Positions 1 through 11,924 of a stretch of 64,000 nt of DNA are shown piece by piece. Source of the stretch: Plantago ovata (Eukaryota; Streptophyta; Magnoliopsida; Lamiales; Plantaginaceae); NCBI GenBank assembly GCA_028274465.1, contig CM051456.1, positions 18,317,745 to 18,381,744 of the forward strand, read 5' to 3'. Position 1 is the first letter of the stretch, and each line of letters starts with the position of its first letter. The notes below the pieces were generated by a model that had not been told where the DNA came from, searched no databases, and worked only from the letters and a program-made list of their open reading frames with translations. The position numbers and the translations under genes are program-made.

Positions 1-1336
1 AGGAACTGTAGTACATGCAGAAGCTTTATCAACTGTTATGTAGGGAAATTGCGACTTGTAAAGTGAGAATTACAGTACATTTTAGCTTTAGCTTAGCCCC
101 ATCGATCAGGAGACTTGATTCATTAAAAGTCCTTTTTGGTTCCGACCACACGTATAGATGATAAATATGTCTGTTGATGCAATGACAATGTTTTAATGTC
201 TCTGTTAGGAACTGAATATTAGGACCACGTACTACAGTTACAACTCGCTGTACAACAAAATATATACTACTACTATATCTTGGAAGTAGTTGTCATCTTC
301 AATTACACTACTAAATAAATTTTTCCTTATGTTTTTAATAAAGTTTTTACGTTTTTATTTTTTGTCAAACTATATTTTATTGACTTTTTCTTTTTTGAAA
401 CGAAAAATATGACAACTACTCCTACACTAATACTATACGCACTTTCTAAACCACATTACTAATCCACACCTAAACCAACATTATAACTACGACACCGCCA
501 AAGATCGAACCCTGCAGTACTGCACCTCTCCTTCATTATTCTAACTCATTACCGTTACACCACCGTATTGACTCCTTACACCTATTGTGCAACCGCCATT
601 AAATCAAATAACTTGCACACGGCAAACCTCATAAATTAAACATATAAAATTTAAAAGGTGCAATTTAGTCTGTTACATTTCAACAACGGTACTTTTTAGG
701 TGGCAACATGTTTATACTTCAACATACATAAGTTTTTGATTTAGTATATTACCGTTTAACACTTTCAAATCAGTTTTTATTATTGTCATGTTTAACCAGA
801 AATCTTATTACGTGTCACTTTTCTCTATGATTTAAACGAGTCTTGTAATCCGAATCAAGAATTATCAATCTCTATATATGAATTTTAGAACTATTAAATT
901 AATCATATTGAAAGTGTATAATTGAGTTTACAAAGGGTACATAATTGACCCTCAAAGCGAAATACAGCGTGCAAATTATCAAGCACCTATTTAAAAAATA
1001 CAAAAGTATAATCTGCTCTTAAAATTAATATACCAGTCTTTTTAGCTATTATGGAAAATATATGGGATAATGCCCCATAACATAATGTTGTAAATGAATA
1101 TTTAGATTTAAAAATATAAATAGTGGAATCTTGGCAGAAATGCAAATGTATTGCTGGCTAACTGTACTACTGTAGAAAGTCTTTACATAACTAGAAAGTC
1201 TTTTTGGTCATAATTGATGATGCCTTAGGGAAGCTCCATGGATCTCCTGGATAAAAGGAAAGATTCTAAGAAGAAAGTCGAGTATTAGGGGCTCGCAATT
1301 AAAGAGTCAAAATGTCATCATATGTACAACTACGTA
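1..1336. other. Intergenic, AT-rich, no gene seen
   Basis: No reading frame of convincing length or composition, no RNA gene and no clear transposon end was recognised here. The stretch is AT-rich intergenic DNA. Confidence 0.6.
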
Positions 1337-1478
1337 CAATGAAAAACTAGGAATGACTATCCCGTTTAATTACTTAAGGTAATTTTCTAAAAACTACCCA
1401 ACTACTGCAATGAAAAACTAGGAATGACTATCCCGTTTAATTACTTAAGGTAATTTTCTAAAAACTACCCAACTACTG
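1337..1478. repeat. Perfect 71-bp tandem duplication
   Basis: Units 1337-1407 and 1408-1478 read identically by eye. The unit contains the left border of the adjacent foldback element plus the flanking target-site copy, so the border motif (ATTACTTAA followed by GGTAATTTTC) occurs twice. The duplication therefore arose after the element inserted. Confidence 0.9.
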
Positions 1479-2387
1479 CACCTAATTAAGTTTCTTCCCC
1501 TGCTAGTTCAACAATTACATCTAGCCCCATTTTATCCAAAAATATTGACCAACTTACAAATCTTCTCTCCCCAAACATGCCCTTATCAATTTTTTTTTTT
1601 TCATTTATCTTTTCCTATTTCTTTTTTCAATATTTTCTTTTCCTTTTTCCTTTTTTTTTTCATTACTCATCTTCTTCTTCAAGCTCTAAACTTCGGTACC
1701 GGAGTTGTCCCCACACAGCTCCGTTGACCGGAGTTGTAAATAGCTCCGTTCGGAGCTATTTGCAGCCCCAACCGGACCTGTAAATCAGCTCCGATCGGGG
1801 CTGTTTCAGCCCCAATCGGAGCTGTAAATAGCTCCGATCGGGGCTGTAACAACCCCAATCGGAGCTGTAAATAGCACCGGTTGGAGCTAATTACAGCTCC
1901 AATCGGAGCTGTAAATAGCTCCGGTCGGAGCTATTTAAATCTCCGACCAGAGCTGCCAGCTCCGATCGCCTTTTTTTTGTTTTGTTTTTTTATTTAATTT
2001 TAAATTATTTTTTGGAATTCTTATTATTATTTATTTATTTATTTTAATATTATGGGGTTGATATTGAGATATAAAATGTATAGGGACTTGTTTACAAAAA
2101 TATTTTGGATGATGTTGAAATTTTAAAAAATTATGTAAGTTAATTTTGTAAAATTAGAAATTTCGGAGTCAAATGTGCAATAAAGGAAAGTTGATTGTGT
2201 TTGGGTGTTTCTGAAATCTGAATTTTAAATGAGGGCAAATTTGTCATTTCCAAATTCGCCGAAAGTCAAAGTCGTGGGGCTGGATGTAATTGTTTTTCAC
2301 TAACGAGGAAAAATATGTTATTGTTGAACTAGCAGGGGAAGATTCGTAATTGATGAAACTAACAGGGGGTCTGTATGAAAATTACCC
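1449..2387. mobile_element. Mutator-like foldback element 1 (GGAGCT core)
   Basis: Outer ends are inverted: GGTAATTTTC on the left, GAAAATTACCC on the right. They are flanked by the 9-bp direct repeat ATTACTTAA at 1440-1448 and 2388-2396, a length typical of Mutator-like elements. Inside the arms another inverted match, TTCCCCTGCTAGTTCAACAA, occurs at about 1494 and, reversed, near 2320. No transposase is present. The centre (about 1690-1970) is a GC-rich block of alternating GGAGCT and AGCTCC units separated by short TGTAAAT or CGATCG spacers, bounded by T/C-rich tracts. It is a non-autonomous element of about 0.94 kb. Confidence 0.75.
1690..1970. repeat. Palindromic GGAGCT/AGCTCC core array
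   Basis: More than ten GGAGCT or AGCTCC hexamers alternate in orientation, many as AGCTCCGATCGG with CGATCG at the symmetry centre. Neighbouring units can pair into short hairpins. The block is far more GC-rich than the flanks. Comparable cores sit in the middle of the elements near 12.5, 60.0 and 61.6 kb. Confidence 0.85.
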
Positions 2388-2396
2388 ATTACTTAA

Positions 2397-2995
2397 TTTA
2401 ACAAATACTATAATACTATTCCATTAGTTACCTTGAATTTTGAGATACGGACCCTTCAATATAGGCATTGTTCAATTTTAAGTCATTCCAGTTAAATTGG
2501 TGACAAGCGTAGACTCTAAAATGTAACACGAGATGGTAATAGACCCAACGTTGACATTAATAGACTTGGCACATGCCCAACTAGAGGTAGCTTACATCTT
2601 CTTCCAAAACACACGTGTTTAGTGCCATCTTATGTGGTGCATGTTTTGTATGTCTTTAGGGCTATTGATTCTCCCGGATTTATAAGATCTTCCAAGGGAG
2701 GTTATAAATTTGGGACTACTTATTCTTTGGGTCATAACTTATGTAATTATGTACCTCAGGGCTCAAGGTATGTACTTCAACATCTTCATGGCCAAGTCGG
2801 GGGATATGGTCTGTTGTTCGGCTTGTAAGTCATCATAGGTCGAAATAGGGAGGCGGAGGTACGCTGGGCGTGGTGGACAGAGCTTGGACATATGTGGTGG
2901 AGGTACGTTGGCCATGATGGATAAAACATGTAGCTCTTAATTATGTCTTTGCACGGTGGTGCTCTTGCATGTCAAGCCCTACTATGATTCCTTCT
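2397..2995. other. Intergenic, no gene seen
   Basis: Short frames here resemble no protein family I recognise. The last bases before 3001 are the 5' target-site copy (CCCTC) of the copia element. Confidence 0.5.
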
Positions 2996-3000
2996 CCCTC

Positions 3001-3415
3001 TGTCAGATAATGAAAGAAGAACAGAGCAAGGTGAACTGTGTGCAGCTGAAGTTAATCAAAGAAGACGAACTTAGCTTGGAGAATTTCCAAGAGAGTGCGT
3101 CTAAGATCCATGCCGAATTAAAAAGACGAATAACATGTAGCAGATTGTGTGATGAATTCGTGATGGACGAACTACACGCTTTCGGTCTTATGTAAATACA
3201 TGTCATAAGGGTAGAATAGTAACTATGTAGTCTGTGAATAAAACTTTATCCAGATAGGGTATAAATAGGATTCTTCTTTTCTTTTCTCATTTTGTACAAT
3301 TCATTATGAACAATTTATCAGTAAATACAACACCCATTTTATTTACACCTTCTCTCAAGCAATTCATTTCAATGGCGGTTGTTCAATTTATGTTCATCGA
3401 TGGCGAGTTTCGACA
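3001..3415 (+). repeat. 5' LTR of copia element
   Basis: A 415-bp repeat with TG...CA ends, directly followed by the primer-binding site. It holds a TATA-like stretch (GGGTATAAATAGG near 3258) and is about 96% identical to the 3' LTR by hand alignment. Confidence 0.92.
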
Positions 3416-3428
3416 TGGTATCGGAGCC
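3416..3428 (+). promoter_or_regulatory. Copia primer-binding site
   Basis: TGGTATCGGAGCC follows the LTR end immediately and matches the usual plant copia site complementary to the 3' end of initiator tRNA-Met, with one difference from the common TGGTATCAGAGC. Confidence 0.9.
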
Positions 3429-3670
3429 GAGGTTATTCCTAGTGCTTCTGATTGCCCTCTGTCTATTTCGTTTATCATTTTCATTTCATTTTTCATTTTT
3501 CTCACTCACAGTTGGATTTGAGCTCAATTCGAGCTGTTGAGAGCTTGATCTACTGTTTCTCATTATCATTTGAGGATTTTCGTGTTGCTGAAGCTTGTGA
3601 ATCAGTTCAGTTTTGGTGATTTCGATTATTTGGTAAAGTTGTTGGTGATTTGACCTAGATTGCTAACACA

Positions 3671-6600
3671 ATGGTTATCGAAGATGAAGAGACTGTTCAC
3701 AGGACACAGGATACTACAAATCCTTTGTTGAAAGGTCCGGAAGCTGGTAAAGGACCAGAGAGGAAAGGTGATAAGAGCGCAGAGGACATTCAGAAGCAGG
3801 AGGATCCATCTGATCCAAACAGTGCTTATTTCCTTGCTCCTATTGATACTTTGATGTTTGGAGCAGTTAAACAGGTACTCAAAGGTCCTAACATCCTTAC
3901 TTGGAAGCGAGAAATTCTGAGAACTTTGGTTTTTAAAAATAAGTTAGGATTTGTTGACGGTACTATTCATATGCCTGCTTTGGATCATGCTTTATACTTG
4001 CCATGGCTGCGTTGTAATAATATTGTGTTGTCGTGGATACTGCATTCCTTATCAAATGAGATTAGGCAGACAATAATGTTCATTGAAAATGCTAGAGAGT
4101 TGTGGACTAAGATCAATGCTCGTTATGCTAAGCCAAATAACTTCCATGTGTTTGAATTACAACTTGAGATGTATACTAAAGCACAGGGAGATCAGTCTGT
4201 TGAGTCTTATTTTGGCCAGCTGACTTCTGTTTGGGAGGAATTGAGGACATACAGGCCTTCGCCTAGTTGTATTTGTGACAGTAAGGAGTTGAGAAGTATG
4301 GAATGTGTGGCTTGCAATACTGATACAGACATGATGTTTCTGTTCTTAATGGGGTTGAATCCTGAATATCTACCTATTAGGAGTCACATTGTCATGCAAT
4401 CTCCCATTCTTACATTGGATACTGATTTTAGGCTAGTGCAGCAAGAGGAGGCTCAGAAGAAGATCAGAACACAAGGTTCTGCACTAGAGGATGTTTCCAC
4501 TTTTGTTGTTACTAATATCAAAAGGAAGGGTAGATCAGGAATGCACTGTGATAACTGTGGAAAGGATAATCACACTACAGAGAAGTGTTATAGGTTGATA
4601 GGGTTTCCATCAAATTTCAAGTTTACTAAGAAAGCTCCTTATCATCAACAAGGTTCTTCCACTTACAAGTCACAGAACTCTGGATATTCTCAAGGAAATT
4701 ATCATGGTCCGGGTCAGTATCAAGGGAATCAAGGTCATCAATCTGGTAGCTCTCATTATGCTAATGCTATGACTGCTCAGCCTACTTCATCTGCTTCAGG
4801 GCACTTTCAGTTTGATCAGATGAACCAGATGAAGCAGCAAATGCAGAATCTCATGAGCATGTTTAACAGTTCAGTTCCAACTACTAGATCTGACAACTTT
4901 GCAAGTCATGAAGCTGACACTCCTAGATCACACTCAGCCGATGACATTGGTTCTTTCTCTCAGGAAAAATTGGCTAGTATGACATCTCATTCTATGTCTT
5001 TAGTTTCACATACACAAAGTTTATTGTCTGCTTTACATGGTCATTGTATTGTTGATACTGGAGCAACATATCATGTTATCTATGATCCATCATTTTTCAC
5101 TTCACAAGTTCATCATATCAATGCAACAGTTCAATTACCTGATAAATCCAAAATCAAAGTCACACAAATTGGAGATATCATAATTTCAAATTATCTCACT
5201 CTCACAGATGTACTTTATGTACCATTTTTTCAAGTCAATTTACTCTCAGTTAGTAAAATCACTGATCAGGGTAAATTTCAAGCCATTTTCACTAAACTCA
5301 TTGCTATTTGCAGGACATTTCTTCAAGGATAAGGATTGGGCTAGGTGAAAGTTACAAGTCCTTGTTTGTTTTCAAGATTCCTTCATGTTTTGTATCTTCA
5401 TTATCTTGTCATTTCAATAAAGGTCAGTTGCCTACTACTGTAGCCTCTAGTGTTACAAACTTAAGTAGTTATCTGTGGCATACTAGACTAGGTCATCCTT
5501 CCTATCAAAGGATGAAACTGATTCAATCTTCTTATGTTACTTGTGGTGAACACAATGATTGTACTGTGTGTTTGGAGGCTAAGCTTAGAAGGAAACCTTT
5601 TCCTCTTAGCACTTCTGTAACTTCTCATATGTTTGAGCTATTACATTTTGATGTTTGGGGACCGTATAAACAAGTTACTTTGTCTGGTTGTAGTTATTTT
5701 TTGACTATTGTGGATGATTACAACAGATATACCTGGGTTCATTTGTTTGAATCGAAAGCTGATGTTAGTTCTATTATTTTACAATTCTTGGCTCTCATTA
5801 GAAATCAATATGATGTTGTTGTTAAAGTGATTAGAACAAATAATGGAACTGAATTCAGTTTTGGTAATTGTTTGCTAGATCAAGGTATTGTTCACCAGAA
5901 AAGTTGTGTTTACACTCCACAACAAAATGGTGTTGTGGAGCGCAAACACCAACATATTTTAAATGTTGCTAGGTCCTTATTGTTTCAATCTGGTGTCCAT
6001 ACTAAGTTTTGGGGAGATGCAGTACTCACTGCAATTTACTTGATAAACAGAATTCCTTCTCTGCAGTTGAATAAACTCTCTTGACAGAAGCTTCTATCAC
6101 TAAGCTGAAACCAGTTCTGAAGCTTACAAAGTCACTATATGGCTTGAAACAAGCCTCCAGGCAGTGGAATCATAAGTTTTCTGATACATTGCTCAAGTTA
6201 GGCTTTGTTCAATCTATCTCTGATTATTCATTTGTTTACCAAGACAACTGAAAATCATTTCATTGCTTTGCTTGTATATGTGGATGACATCATTATTACT
6301 GGCACTAGTGATGATGAAATTTCCAAAGTACAGCAATTGCTTCATAATCAGATCAAAATAAGAGATTTAGGAGTTGTCAAGTACTTCTTGGGTTTAGAGA
6401 TAAATAGAGATTCCTCTTGTATGTATATTTGTCAAAGAAAGTACATTTTAGAGCTTTTAGCTAGTACAGGTTTGACAAATTGCAAACCAGTGGTTTCTCC
6501 TATGGAAACCAATGTAAAGTTGACAATTTCTGAAGATTCAGATCCAAGTGATCAAGAATTGATTGATCCAACTGAGTATAGAAAACTGGTGAGAAAGTTG

Positions 6601-7240
6601 ATTTATTTGAATATAACAAGGCCAGATATATCATTCTCAGTTGGAGTCTTGAGTCAATTCATGGATAAGCCAACCAAGTCTCATTTACAAGCAGCTTTAA
6701 GAGTAGTAAAGTACCTTAAAAATGCTCCAGGTCAAGGCTTGTTTTATGCTCAATCTAAAGACCCTGAGTTGGTTGCTTATTGTGATTCTGATTGGGCTTC
6801 TTGCCCTTTCACTAGGAAATCAACTACTGGCTATTGTGTGTTTCTTGGAAAGTCTCTAATTAGTTGGAAAAGCAAGAAACAGACTACTGTCAGTAGGTCT
6901 TCATCTGAGGCAGAGTATAGGTCATTATCGCATACAAGCTGTGAAATTGTATGGCTTATTAATCTGCTCAGAAATTTCAATATCAAAATCTCTTCACATG
7001 TGTCACTATTGTGTGATAATCAATCAGCTATTTATCTTACCAAGAATCCTGTTTTCCATGAACGAACTAAGCATCTAGAAATAGATTGCCATTTTGTTAG
7101 GGAAAAGGTCTTGGAAGGTATAATCAAAGTCAGTCATGTTTCAACTAGTTTGCAACTCGCAGACATTTTTACCAAGGCTCTTCCCAGTGATCAATTGAAG
7201 TTTCTTCTTTCTAGAATGAATGTGATGGATCGGTACGCCT
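3671..7240 (+). pseudogene. Copia gag-pol remnant
   Basis: The gag-like part has an N-terminal copia-type gag fold signature, about residues 60-270, and a CCHC zinc knuckle (CDNCGKDNHTTEKC) near 4548-4590. A protease-like DTGAT motif lies near 5055, a pre-integrase HxxC region and integrase core near 5480-6060, reverse transcriptase with YVDD near 6275, and RNase H with DSDWA near 6785 followed by RSSSEAEYR near 6900. The order fits Ty1/copia. The coding region is broken and is treated as a fossil. Confidence 0.9.
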
Positions 7241-7254
7241 CTCTTGAGAGGGGG

Positions 7255-7480
7255 TGTCAGATAATGAAAGAAGAACAGAGCAAGGTGAATTGTGTGCAGC
7301 TGAAGTTAATCAAAGAAGATGAACTTAGCTTGGAGAATTTCCAAGAGACTGCGTCCAAGATACAAGCCGAATTAAAAAGACGAATAGCATGTAGCAGATT
7401 GTGTGATGAATTCGTGATGGACGAACTACACGCTTTCGGTCTTATGTAAATACATGGCATAAGGGTAGAATAGTAATTAT
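7255..7480 (+). repeat. 3' LTR of copia element, left part
   Basis: It begins TGTCAG right after the polypurine tract and matches 3001-3226. It is interrupted at 7480 by the CACTA transposon and continues at 11593. Confidence 0.93.
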
Positions 7481-7499
7481 CACTACAAAAAATCAGAAC

Positions 7500-7745
7500 T
7501 TTACCGACCGATAAAATGACGGATTTTATCCGCCGGTAAATAGCGACGGATCGGGCATTATTAGCGACGGATGACGGATAACGAACAAAGTTGACCACTT
7601 TGTTCGTCATCCGTCGCTAATAGGTTTTTATCCGTCGGTATCTTAGCGACGGATAAGTTATCCGTCGCTAAATATTAAGAATAAACAAAAAAAAAAATTA
7701 AATTACACTTACCGACGGATAAGCTTATCCGTCGGTAAGCTCCAT
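7500..7745. repeat. CACTA left subterminal repeat array
   Basis: There are many direct and inverted copies of a 12-14 bp motif, CCGACGGATAA and its reverse complement, in the 250 bp next to the left end. In En/Spm such arrays bind the TnpA-type protein; that role here is inferred by family. Confidence 0.85.
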
Positions 7746-8404
7746 TTATACCGGCCGCGACTGGCAGAACGCCATTTCCATCTTCTTCTCCTTTCTTTCT
7801 TCTTTCCGTTTTTCACACTTCTCATCTCCATTTCTCCTTCAAAACTTCACCATTTTCATCCATTTTGGTAGCAAATTGAAGCTTATTGCACAAGGAACAA
7901 GGAACAACCTTCAATTTGGATTTTTTTTGGTCAATTTGTGCAAAATCAAAGGTATGAACTCTAACCCTTATTTGATTTTTAATTTGGAATTATCTAATTG
8001 TTGGTTAAATTGTCAAATGTATGTTACATAGTAGTTGATACAAGTATATTTTGCTTAAATGTGTAGTTGATTGTTGTTAAAATTGAGTAATGAATCGATT
8101 TTGGGATTTTATTAATTTGGGGATTTCTTAAATTATGGAAATGTATGTTAGTATTAAGTAGATATTAGTTGTTATAGTTGAATGTTAGTTTTGGATTATG
8201 TTAATTTGGGTTTGTTAATTAAAATCGAGACTTAGATCAATTTAGGGCTTTTTTTAGTTTTGTATTTAATCGAATTTAATGTTCCATAACTAGGTTATGT
8301 ACTTATATAAGGTTAATTTTGTAGTTGAATACGATAAAATAGAGTAATTTATGAAAATCGAGACTTGTAGCTCAATTTGGGGGTTTTGAAATAAAGTGAA
8401 AATG

Positions 8405-8650
8405 GGTTCGAGATGATGATATGATGATGATGTTAGGTTAGAGATGATGTTCATATGGTTGTTGTTGACAATGCTAGGCTAGAGATGATGTTGTTAATGG
8501 TTGGTTGATTGGTGATAAGGTTGATGATGTTAGGCTAGAGATGATGTTGTTATATGGTTGATTGGTGATATGGTTGATAATGTTAGGCTAGAGATATGTT
8601 CATATGGTTGTTGTTGATGATGCTAGTCTAGAGATGTTGTTGATGGTTGG
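8405..8650 (+). repeat. Degenerate tandem repeat, GATGATG/GGCTAGAG
   Basis: Degenerate copies of GATGATGTTAGGCTAGAG with TGGTTGATTGGTGAT follow each other just upstream of the transposase-like gene, within what is probably its 5' intron or leader. Confidence 0.6.
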
Positions 8651-8818
8651 TAAAATTAAATGAAATGATTATAACATAATAATAAAATGATTATAATGTT
8701 AACTTCAAATCTGTATAAGACATATAAATATCCTTAAAACTACATTTCAATTCTAAATATGAATATTGAAAATGTATGAATTTAATAATTAAAGAATTTC
8801 AGGTTAGTCATTGTTGAA

Positions 8819-11000
8819 ATGGAACCCGATCGGTCTTGGATGTATAAACGGACCAAGCATGGGATGATTCTGCCTAGTTTCGAGCAGGGGCTTGATTCAT
8901 TTATTGCATTTGCACTTGCACACCCTGATTGTTTGAAATGTGGGGATATGAAGTGTCCTTGTAGTGCAAATAAATGTAGAAACACGCAATGGTTGAGCCC
9001 CAATATGGTTAAGCAGCACGTGAGAAGTAGGGGATTCGTGCCTGATTATGAGGTATGGAATCATCACGGTGAGACTGTTCCTTTGCTCCTAGACTATGGG
9101 AGCGCGAGAAAGATGAGACGGACCAAGGATTTGTCCGCCGTTTCCTCGGGTCCATCGTCAGTACATGGTGATATGGATGCCATGTTGGAAAATGTTGCAC
9201 ATGGTATTGATTTTGGTGTCAGTAATATGGAGGATGTTGAGGAGTCTCCAAATGCCGAGACTATGGCATTCTACGAGATGTTAGAGTCCTCAAAGAAGCC
9301 TATCTTTCCAGGCAGTCCTATGACCGAGTTAGAGTTGGTGTCTCAAACTTTGAGTGCCAAAGCTGAGGGTGCCCAATCAGAAGAGAACTTCAACACTTGG
9401 TTAAACATCCTTAGGAAGGCGTTTCCCGAGCCTAACTTGATTCCTACCAATTTCTATCACGCGCAGAAGAAGATGCGTGGTTTGGGGTTGCCTATGGAGA
9501 AGATTGATTGTTGCCCCAATATGTGCATGATTTATTGGGAGGAGGATGCAGAGTTGCTAAGTTGCAAACATTGTGGGAAGGAACGATACAAGCGTTACAA
9601 GCCTGGGGCTTCTAACAAACGACAGAAAATGAATCTTTCCCACAAGAAGATGTGGTACTTTCCTTTAGGTCCGCGTTTGAAGAGGTTGTATGCTTCAAAT
9701 GCTTGTGCAGATAAAATGAAGTGGCATAAGGAGAGGGTGATACCTGCAGATATGGCGGGTAAGATGGAGCATCCAGCTGATTCACCGGCCTGGAAGGAAT
9801 TTGATGAGAAATATCCTGAGTTTGCAGCGGAACCGAGGAATGTAAGGTTGGGCCTTAGTTCTGATGGTTTTAACCCTTTTGGGAATGAGCGTAAGTATTC
9901 CATGTGGCCGGTAATGGTAACTCCGTACAATCTGCCGCCGAATGATTGCATGAAAGAACCATTCATGTTCTTGACTGTCTTGGTTCCCGGTCCTGATGAT
10001 CCGGGACAGAAGCTGGATGTGTTCTTGCAGCCCCTGATCAAGGAGCTTCATGATCTATGGGTGAACGGTATACCTGCTTATGATGTGTCTAGCAAAAAGA
10101 ACTTCACTTTGAGAGCAGCTCTTCTGTGGACTGTTAGTGACTTTCCGGCTTACTCTATGCTTTCTGGGAGGAAGACTTCTGGATTTCATGCTTGCCCACA
10201 TTGTTTGGAGGATACTAATGCTTTTAGACTTGACAAAAGTGGCAAGGAAACTTGGTTTGACTGCCACAGAAGGTTTCTACCGGATCATCATCCATTTAGG
10301 AACGACAAGGATCGATTCCTTAAGAATAGAGTTGAGACCAAAGGGCCCCCCAAACAACTAACCGGTGAGCAAATATTTGCAATTATCGAACACTTGGGAC
10401 TTATGAAAGTGACGGAGATTGGTTGGGAGAACCATAATGCTAAGATTCAGATGCAAGAGAAGGGTGACATACTTACGATGGAGGAAGAGAACGCTGCCTT
10501 CCTCGAGGTGAACCCTCCTGGCCCTAAGTGGTCGATCTATGGCTTAGGGAACTTGGGACGTTCTCTTGCAGCTGAATCATTTCAGCGCTCATCCGGTTCT
10601 ACCTCCAGCACAGATTCTCGATTGGCTGAGGAGCTGGCAGCACTTAGGGCCGAGAATGCTATGATGAAGAGCATTCAGGACACACTTGTGTCTCAGGTAT
10701 ATTCATTTGTATGCTAATATTATGTTGATATGTCATGTAGATGTATAACCACTTGTATGCTCATTTACATTGCTTGCATCTATCTTTCATATTCTTAACT
10801 ACATCGATCATTACTTGTGTCAGGTGGAGACGCAGAATTTGGTGCTGAAGAAGATTCTGGAGAAGCATCCCATTGGCATGGACCCGTTCGCAGAGGGAGC
10901 TGTGTTTCAGACCGGGGAGGGGAGCCCTGGTACGGCGGGGAGTGCGGGTTTGCAAGGCAGTTCTCATGCTCCTTCGGGTTCCAGTGGTCGTCGTCCCTAG
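8819..11000 (+). CDS. Truncated TNP2-type CACTA transposase fused to coiled-coil tail
   Basis: I read two exons, 8819-10696 and 10824-11000, joined at CAG|GTATAT and TGTCAG|GTG in phase 0, giving 684 aa. An acceptor-like TTTCAG precedes the ATG, suggesting an upstream noncoding exon. Residues 1-85 form a transposase-associated Cys-rich domain (CLKCGDMKCPC). Residues about 290-520 match the first part of the TNP2 family (Transposase_21): SSDGFNPFG, VPGPDDPGQKLDVFLQPL, FHACPHCLED. The expected rest of TNP2 is missing. From about residue 540 the protein switches to a tail (GPKWSIYGLGNLG, then LAEELAALRAENAMM) like the C-terminus of other En/Spm-encoded proteins, with a coiled coil. It is probably an internal-deletion derivative and unlikely to be active alone. 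Confidence 0.8.
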
Positions 11001-11218
11001 ATTTCTACATTTTAGTTGGGCATTTGTAGTAAAACTTTCACATTTACATTTGTAGTAAACGTTTTTCGATTTTGAAGAATCGAATTTTATTGAATTTTAT
11101 TTTCAATTCAAATTTAATGATTTTTAATTTTTAGTACGTACGTAAATTTATATTATTAAACAGGTTGTTGTACAATTATCAAGAAAAATAATAAAAAAAA
11201 ATTTTAAGAAAAAAAAAA

Positions 11219-11589
11219 TACCAACGGATAAATTTATCCGTCGGTAAGTTAATTTATCCGTCGGTAAGTTCCGGTTGACTAAGTCAACCGGTCATACCGA
11301 CGGATAACGTTATCCGTCGGTAATCGTCACCGACGGATAAATTTATCCGTCGGTCAGACGAATAAGGGCTGGTCAACGCCCCTATTCGTCAGTCCGTCGG
11401 TATTATCCGTCGCTAAATTTAGCGACGAATAAGAAACGACGGTAACGGCATTACCGACGGATAAAGTAGCGACGGGCTATTTATCCGTCGGTAAGTGGTT
11501 ACCGATCCGTCGGTAAGTACTTACCGACGGATCGGTACCCGGATACCGACGGATACCATCCGTCGGTAAAGTATCCAGTTCTTGTGGTG
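11219..11589. repeat. CACTA right subterminal repeat array
   Basis: Dense direct and inverted copies of CCGACGGATAA and TTATCCGTCGGTAA run up to the right terminal repeat, mirroring the array at the left end. Confidence 0.87.
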
Positions 11590-11779
11590 TATGTAGTCTG
11601 TGAATAAAACTTTATCCAGATAGGGTATAATTAGGATTCTTCTTTTCTTTTCTCATTCTGTACAATTCATTCTGAACAATTTATCAGTAAATACAACCCA
11701 TTTTATTTACACCTTCTCTCAAGCAATTCACTTCAATGGCGGTTGTTCAATTTCTGTTCATCGATGGCGAGTTTGGACA
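11590..11779 (+). repeat. 3' LTR of copia element, right part
   Basis: It starts with the duplicated CACTA target TAT (11590-11592), continues the LTR exactly where the left part stopped, and ends GGACA before the target-site copy CCCTC. It matches 3227-3415 apart from several substitutions and one 2-bp length difference. Confidence 0.93.
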
Positions 11780-11924
11780 CCCTCTTACCCTTTTATTGAT
11801 GTCTAGGAGGCTCCGTGGTGTCGCCTATTCGAACGTATTACTAGTCTGGTTACCCACGAACGTAAGATAGGCCGCCTTAATTGGCCTTTTGAAGCACTCA
11901 CACGGATTTGACATATTTTGGGCC

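Larger units (their letters stand above)
7481..11589 (+). mobile_element. CACTA (En/Spm) DNA transposon inside the copia LTR
   Basis: Terminal inverted repeats start CACTACAAAAAATCAG on the left and, read on the minus strand, CACCACAAGAACTGG on the right, both running into CTTTACCGAC. A 3-bp target duplication TAT lies at 7478-7480 and 11590-11592. Both subterminal regions (about 7500-7745 and 11219-11575) are packed with direct and inverted copies of ACCGACGGATAA / TTATCCGTCGGT, the usual binding-site arrays of this superfamily. It carries one spliced plus-strand gene with a truncated transposase. It is younger than the copia element it interrupts. Confidence 0.95.
3001..11779 (+). mobile_element. 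Ty1/copia LTR retrotransposon, broken, with nested CACTA
   Basis: The element starts TGTCAG and ends GGACA, flanked by the 5-bp target duplication CCCTC at 2996-3000 and 11780-11784. Order on the plus strand: 5' LTR, primer-binding site complementary to initiator tRNA-Met (TGGTATCGGAGCC), gag-like region with a CCHC knuckle, protease-like DTGAT motif, integrase, reverse transcriptase with YVDD, RNase H, polypurine tract, 3' LTR. Integrase ahead of reverse transcriptase defines Ty1/copia. It is a fossil with a few internal breaks and could not move by itself. The two LTRs differ at roughly 15 of 413 aligned positions by hand count, suggesting insertion about 1-3 million years ago under usual plant rates. 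A CACTA transposon later split the 3' LTR. Confidence 0.93.

Noticed and set aside
1545-1783. Overlapping Phe/Ser-rich frames
   Set aside because: They are translations of T/C-rich tracts beside the foldback core and have no protein-like composition.
1690-1970. CRISPR-like array interpretation of the repeated GGAGCT units
   Set aside because: Units alternate in orientation with no unique equal-length spacers, and the host is a plant nucleus; the foldback core reading fits.
2622-2828. 68-aa frame with a plausible start
   Set aside because: No recognisable family, no splice context and no upstream promoter; length is within chance.
9595-10051. Long minus-strand frames opposite the CACTA transposase
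   Set aside because: They are antisense shadows of a well-supported plus-strand coding sequence.
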